From positions 1 through 6,963 of the forward strand of contig JAJXVI010000128.1 of the NCBI GenBank assembly GCA_021782195.1: a DNA stretch of 6,963 bases, given 5' to 3'. Positions 5,315-6,963 of this stretch are shown here, in pieces. Both the position numbers and the translations under genes were made by a program. How positions within the stretch are numbered: the stretch's first letter is position 1; every line of letters starts with the position of its first letter. Under the pieces are notes generated by a model. It was not told the DNA's origin and did not search any database. It saw only the letters and a program-made list of their open reading frames with translations. This DNA is from a bacterium. GTDB taxonomy: Bacteria; Vulcanimicrobiota; Xenobia; RGZZ01.

Positions 5315-6492
5315 AACGCCCTCGTCGCAACGATACCGCTCCCCTCTCAGATGATCTTCTGCTGGAACGCGTGCGGGTGGCACTCGTTCCCCTGATGGAC
5401 GACGCGACACGGGGAGGAGATGTCGCTCGCGCTCTACTCGAAAACCCTGCGTTTGCCCCGAACGGCGTGCGCGATCTTCTCACGCAGCTGATGCGGAATC
5501 GCGATCCCGAAATGCAGGCAAACCATCTCACCGAGATGCGCGTCGCGGCGGCGCTTGCCAGCGTGCACGGTCGACATATCGAGATCGAGCGGAAGGCAAA
5601 CAACCGAAACGATCGGCGTGTCGACTTCGGCGTCGACGACACCGACGAGGTCACAACCCTGGTCGAAGTCAAGAACCTGAATCCTCCGCTCATCAAGATC
5701 GTCCACGACCCTTTGAGCGACGAACTTCGCCACGGCCTGGCGGATACGGTGAGCGATACCGACCTTCACGTCTCGTTCCTGTTCTTCCGCCGCCCTTCCG
5801 CGGCCCAGCTTCCCCATCTCGTGGACGACCTGCGCGAGCAATGGAAACGAACGAGCGAGCGTGCTCTTTTCCTGGTCCCGGAAGACCGACCGCGTCTCGC
5901 CGCCCTGGTAGTCCCTGCTCGCCCCGATACCGGCGGACGCGTCGTCGTCTACGACCACGGCCAGCACATGCAGCTGGCACCTGGTCCTCGCGTCAGCATC
6001 ACGCATCACGAACAATCATCGCAGCGACGACCTCGCGAACTGTTCGAAGAGCTGTTCACAAAGGACAACATCCTGCGCCGCCTGCAAGACGCCGAGCAGA
6101 AGTTTCCGCTCCGCCATGACGACTCGCCCGAGGTTGAAACGCGACGTCCCGCTCACGTCGTCCTGTTCTGTCCCGGAGACTGGGCCCCACGCATCAACCT
6201 CGACCGCTACATCGACCAGGCCGTCACGTGGTATCTTTACGGACAGGCTGCCCCCGAAGATCCCCACGGCAACTACTATTCAAAGTGGGCCGCCCACTGG
6301 TCGTTCGCCCCGCTTCACAACATCGACGCGATCTTCGCGGTGCGCCCAGACGGCGCGGACACCGAGCCTGTTGTCTGGGCAGGAGACCGCTCACTGAAGG
6401 TACGCACGGTGTATTCGCGCCATCGCGATCTGCTGGAGCGCGTCTTCGGCGCTGGCAGCCGGACCCCGCCGACCACGGAGGATCCAGCGTAG
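5290..6492 (+). CDS. PD-(D/E)XK nuclease-like protein with an unknown C-terminal half
   Basis: This is a 400-residue cytosolic protein. The N-terminal 38 residues are basic then helical. Residues 78-130 match the restriction-endonuclease-like fold signature: an acidic helix (TEMRVAAALASV, 81-92, Glu82), a strand (IEIE, 97-100), a strand with the metal-binding Asp (RRVDFGV, 109-115, Asp112) and a strand with the ExK motif (LVEVKNL, 124-130, Glu126 and Lys128). Such folds cut DNA or RNA, or have become non-catalytic binding modules. LHVSFLFFR (159-167) may be a further core strand. Residues 190-390 are unrecognised; they include HVVLFCPGDWAP (289-300) and an aromatic-rich part (WYLYG at 314-318, YYSKWAAHWSFAP at 329-341). 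The start is GTG 5290, overlapping the sensor gene by 25 bases, with only a weak GGAAG one base away. Coupling to upstream translation is likely. An in-frame GTG at 5371 is the alternative but would cut an apparent helix. The fold call rests on motif spacing and is tentative. Confidence 0.8.
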   Translation: MARQDPRLKRPRRNDTAPLSDDLLLERVRVALVPLMDDATRGGDVARALLENPAFAPNGVRDLLTQLMRNRDPEMQANHLTEMRVAAALASVHGRHIEIERKANNRNDRRVDFGVDDTDEVTTLVEVKNLNPPLIKIVHDPLSDELRHGLADTVSDTDLHVSFLFFRRPSAAQLPHLVDDLREQWKRTSERALFLVPEDRPRLAALVVPARPDTGGRVVVYDHGQHMQLAPGPRVSITHHEQSSQRRPRELFEELFTKDNILRRLQDAEQKFPLRHDDSPEVETRRPAHVVLFCPGDWAPRINLDRYIDQAVTWYLYGQAAPEDPHGNYYSKWAAHWSFAPLHNIDAIFAVRPDGADTEPVVWAGDRSLKVRTVYSRHRDLLERVFGAGSRTPPTTEDPA

Positions 6493-6580
6493 CGCCCCCC
6501 CCGCACGCGCGTACGCTTGGAAGCCCGCCCGTGAGCTAGAGGCCTTGATACAAGCGCCCTCCCCCGCACGCGCGTGCGTT
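6491..6580. repeat. Imperfect direct repeat of about 28 bases with GC palindromes
   Basis: Copy 1 (6491-6518) begins at the stop codon of the nuclease-like gene and copy 2 lies at 6553-6580. Both read AGCG, then a C-rich run of 8-9 bases, then GCACGCGCGT and a CGCTT/CGTT end, differing at a few positions. Copy 2 contains a perfect 14-base palindrome, CGCACGCGCGTGCG (6565-6578); copy 1 has the same centre but a broken outer arm. Copies are 62 bases apart, start to start. They may be a terminator pair, protein-binding sites or a remnant of a dispersed repeat. Confidence 0.55.
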
Positions 6581-6633
6581 CAAACGCCTCGCAATGCGGG
6601 GGGTAACGATTGCACGGCGCTTACCCGGTGCAA
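6561..6633. terminator. Overlapping stem-loops between convergent genes
   Basis: Several inverted repeats overlap: CCCCCGCA (6561-6568) with TGCGGGGG (6595-6602), GGGTAA (6601-6606) with TTACCC (6621-6626), and TTGCAC (6610-6615) with GTGCAA (6628-6633). The last lies 15 bases past the stop of the reverse gene at 6648, where a terminator for it would be expected. No T-tract follows on either strand, so factor-independent termination is uncertain. The stems partly exclude each other. Confidence 0.35.
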
Positions 6634-6647
6634 CCCGTCACGCAACT

Positions 6648-6963
6648 TCAGGACTTCTTCTTGCGCGAGCCCTTCTTCGGCGGGGTCTGCTCAGCCTGAG
6701 GGACAGCCGCTTCACGGGGGACCGATTCCACGACCACGGCAACAGCTTCCTCCGCGGGCGGGGCCTGCGTGACCGGAACAAACGCGGCGGGGGTCTGTGA
6801 TTCCGAGGGCACCACAGAAACCGGTGTGACGGTCACCTTTGGCGTGGCTCCTCCTGAGCGCCCTTTTCGGCCTCGCCCGGCAGCAGCGACTGGCGGTGCG
6901 GGAGCGGGAGTCGCCGCATCCGAAGGAGCTTCCCCGGCGGACGGAGCCGCATCCGCCGCATCC
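6648..6963 (-). CDS. C-terminal part of an Ala/Pro-rich protein with a lysine-rich tail (partial)
   Basis: The reverse frame is open from the right window edge to a TGA at 6650-6648, giving 104 visible codons; the 5' end is outside the window. An internal GTG at 6836 is not the start, because the frame continues without a stop to 6963. The visible part is low-complexity and probably disordered. An Asp/Ala/Pro-rich stretch comes first, then a Gly/Arg/Lys patch (GRGRKGRSGG, about residues 29-38 of the visible part). A Val/Pro/Ala/Glu-rich linker follows, and a basic C-terminus, PPKKGSRKKKS. Such tails occur on nucleic-acid-binding proteins in GC-rich bacteria, for example extensions of translation factors, topoisomerases or RNases. 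The protein cannot be named from its tail. Composition and open frame support a real gene, although low-complexity GC-rich sequence can stay open by chance. Confidence 0.6.
   Translation of the reverse strand, partial: DAADAAPSAGEAPSDAATPAPAPPVAAAGRGRKGRSGGATPKVTVTPVSVVPSESQTPAAFVPVTQAPPAEEAVAVVVESVPREAAVPQAEQTPPKKGSRKKKS

Noticed and set aside
5434..6015. Reverse-strand open frame of 193 codons opposite the nuclease-like gene
   Set aside because: The forward protein has coherent secondary structure and a nuclease-like motif; the reverse one has shadow composition only.
1..6963. CRISPR array, transposase or attachment site
   Set aside because: No regularly spaced identical repeats, transposase-like frames or terminal inverted repeats flanking target duplications were seen.

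Overview
This window is GC-rich (about 60% by eye) bacterial chromosome with dense genes, GC-rich third codon positions and mixed ATG/GTG/TTG starts. It has no plasmid, phage, insertion-sequence or CRISPR signature. The gene content fits a metabolically versatile bacterium, possibly deltaproteobacterial or myxobacterial in the broad sense: selenophosphate synthetase, a ferredoxin-linked 2-oxoacid oxidoreductase subunit, and a PAS-GAF sensor with an RsbW-type ATPase domain. The taxon cannot be fixed from this sequence.

Region by region: 1-410 is non-coding as far as I can see. selD (411-1487, +) is followed after 38 bases by a small YbjN/secretion-chaperone-like protein (1526-1927, +), probably in one transcript. 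A 2-oxoacid:ferredoxin oxidoreductase gamma subunit (1937-2539, -) faces this pair tail to tail with only 9 bases between stops. Its catalytic partner subunits are not in the window. A short divergent region with repeated GTCACA motifs leads to an unrecognised protein (2602-3180, +). A 244-base gap with two small hairpins and a strong Shine-Dalgarno sequence precedes a 629-residue PAS-GAF-HATPase protein (3425-5314, +). Its last 25 bases overlap the start of a 400-residue protein with a PD-(D/E)XK nuclease-like signature (5290-6492, +). A 155-base convergent intergenic stretch with GC-rich palindromes and an imperfect direct repeat separates this from the 3' end of an Ala/Pro-rich, Lys-tailed protein that runs off the right edge (6648-6963, -).

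Working together: SelD supplies selenophosphate, but no selenoprotein, tRNA-Sec, selA or selB is visible. The gamma subunit should serve a ferredoxin-dependent 2-oxoacid oxidoreductase encoded elsewhere. The most unusual arrangement is the overlapping pair at 3425-6492. A cytosolic sensor with a serine-kinase-type ATPase output appears translationally coupled to a nuclease-like protein whose C-terminal half I do not recognise. A signal-controlled nuclease or DNA-processing module is the best candidate here for an undescribed system, but that is inference from gene order and motifs only.
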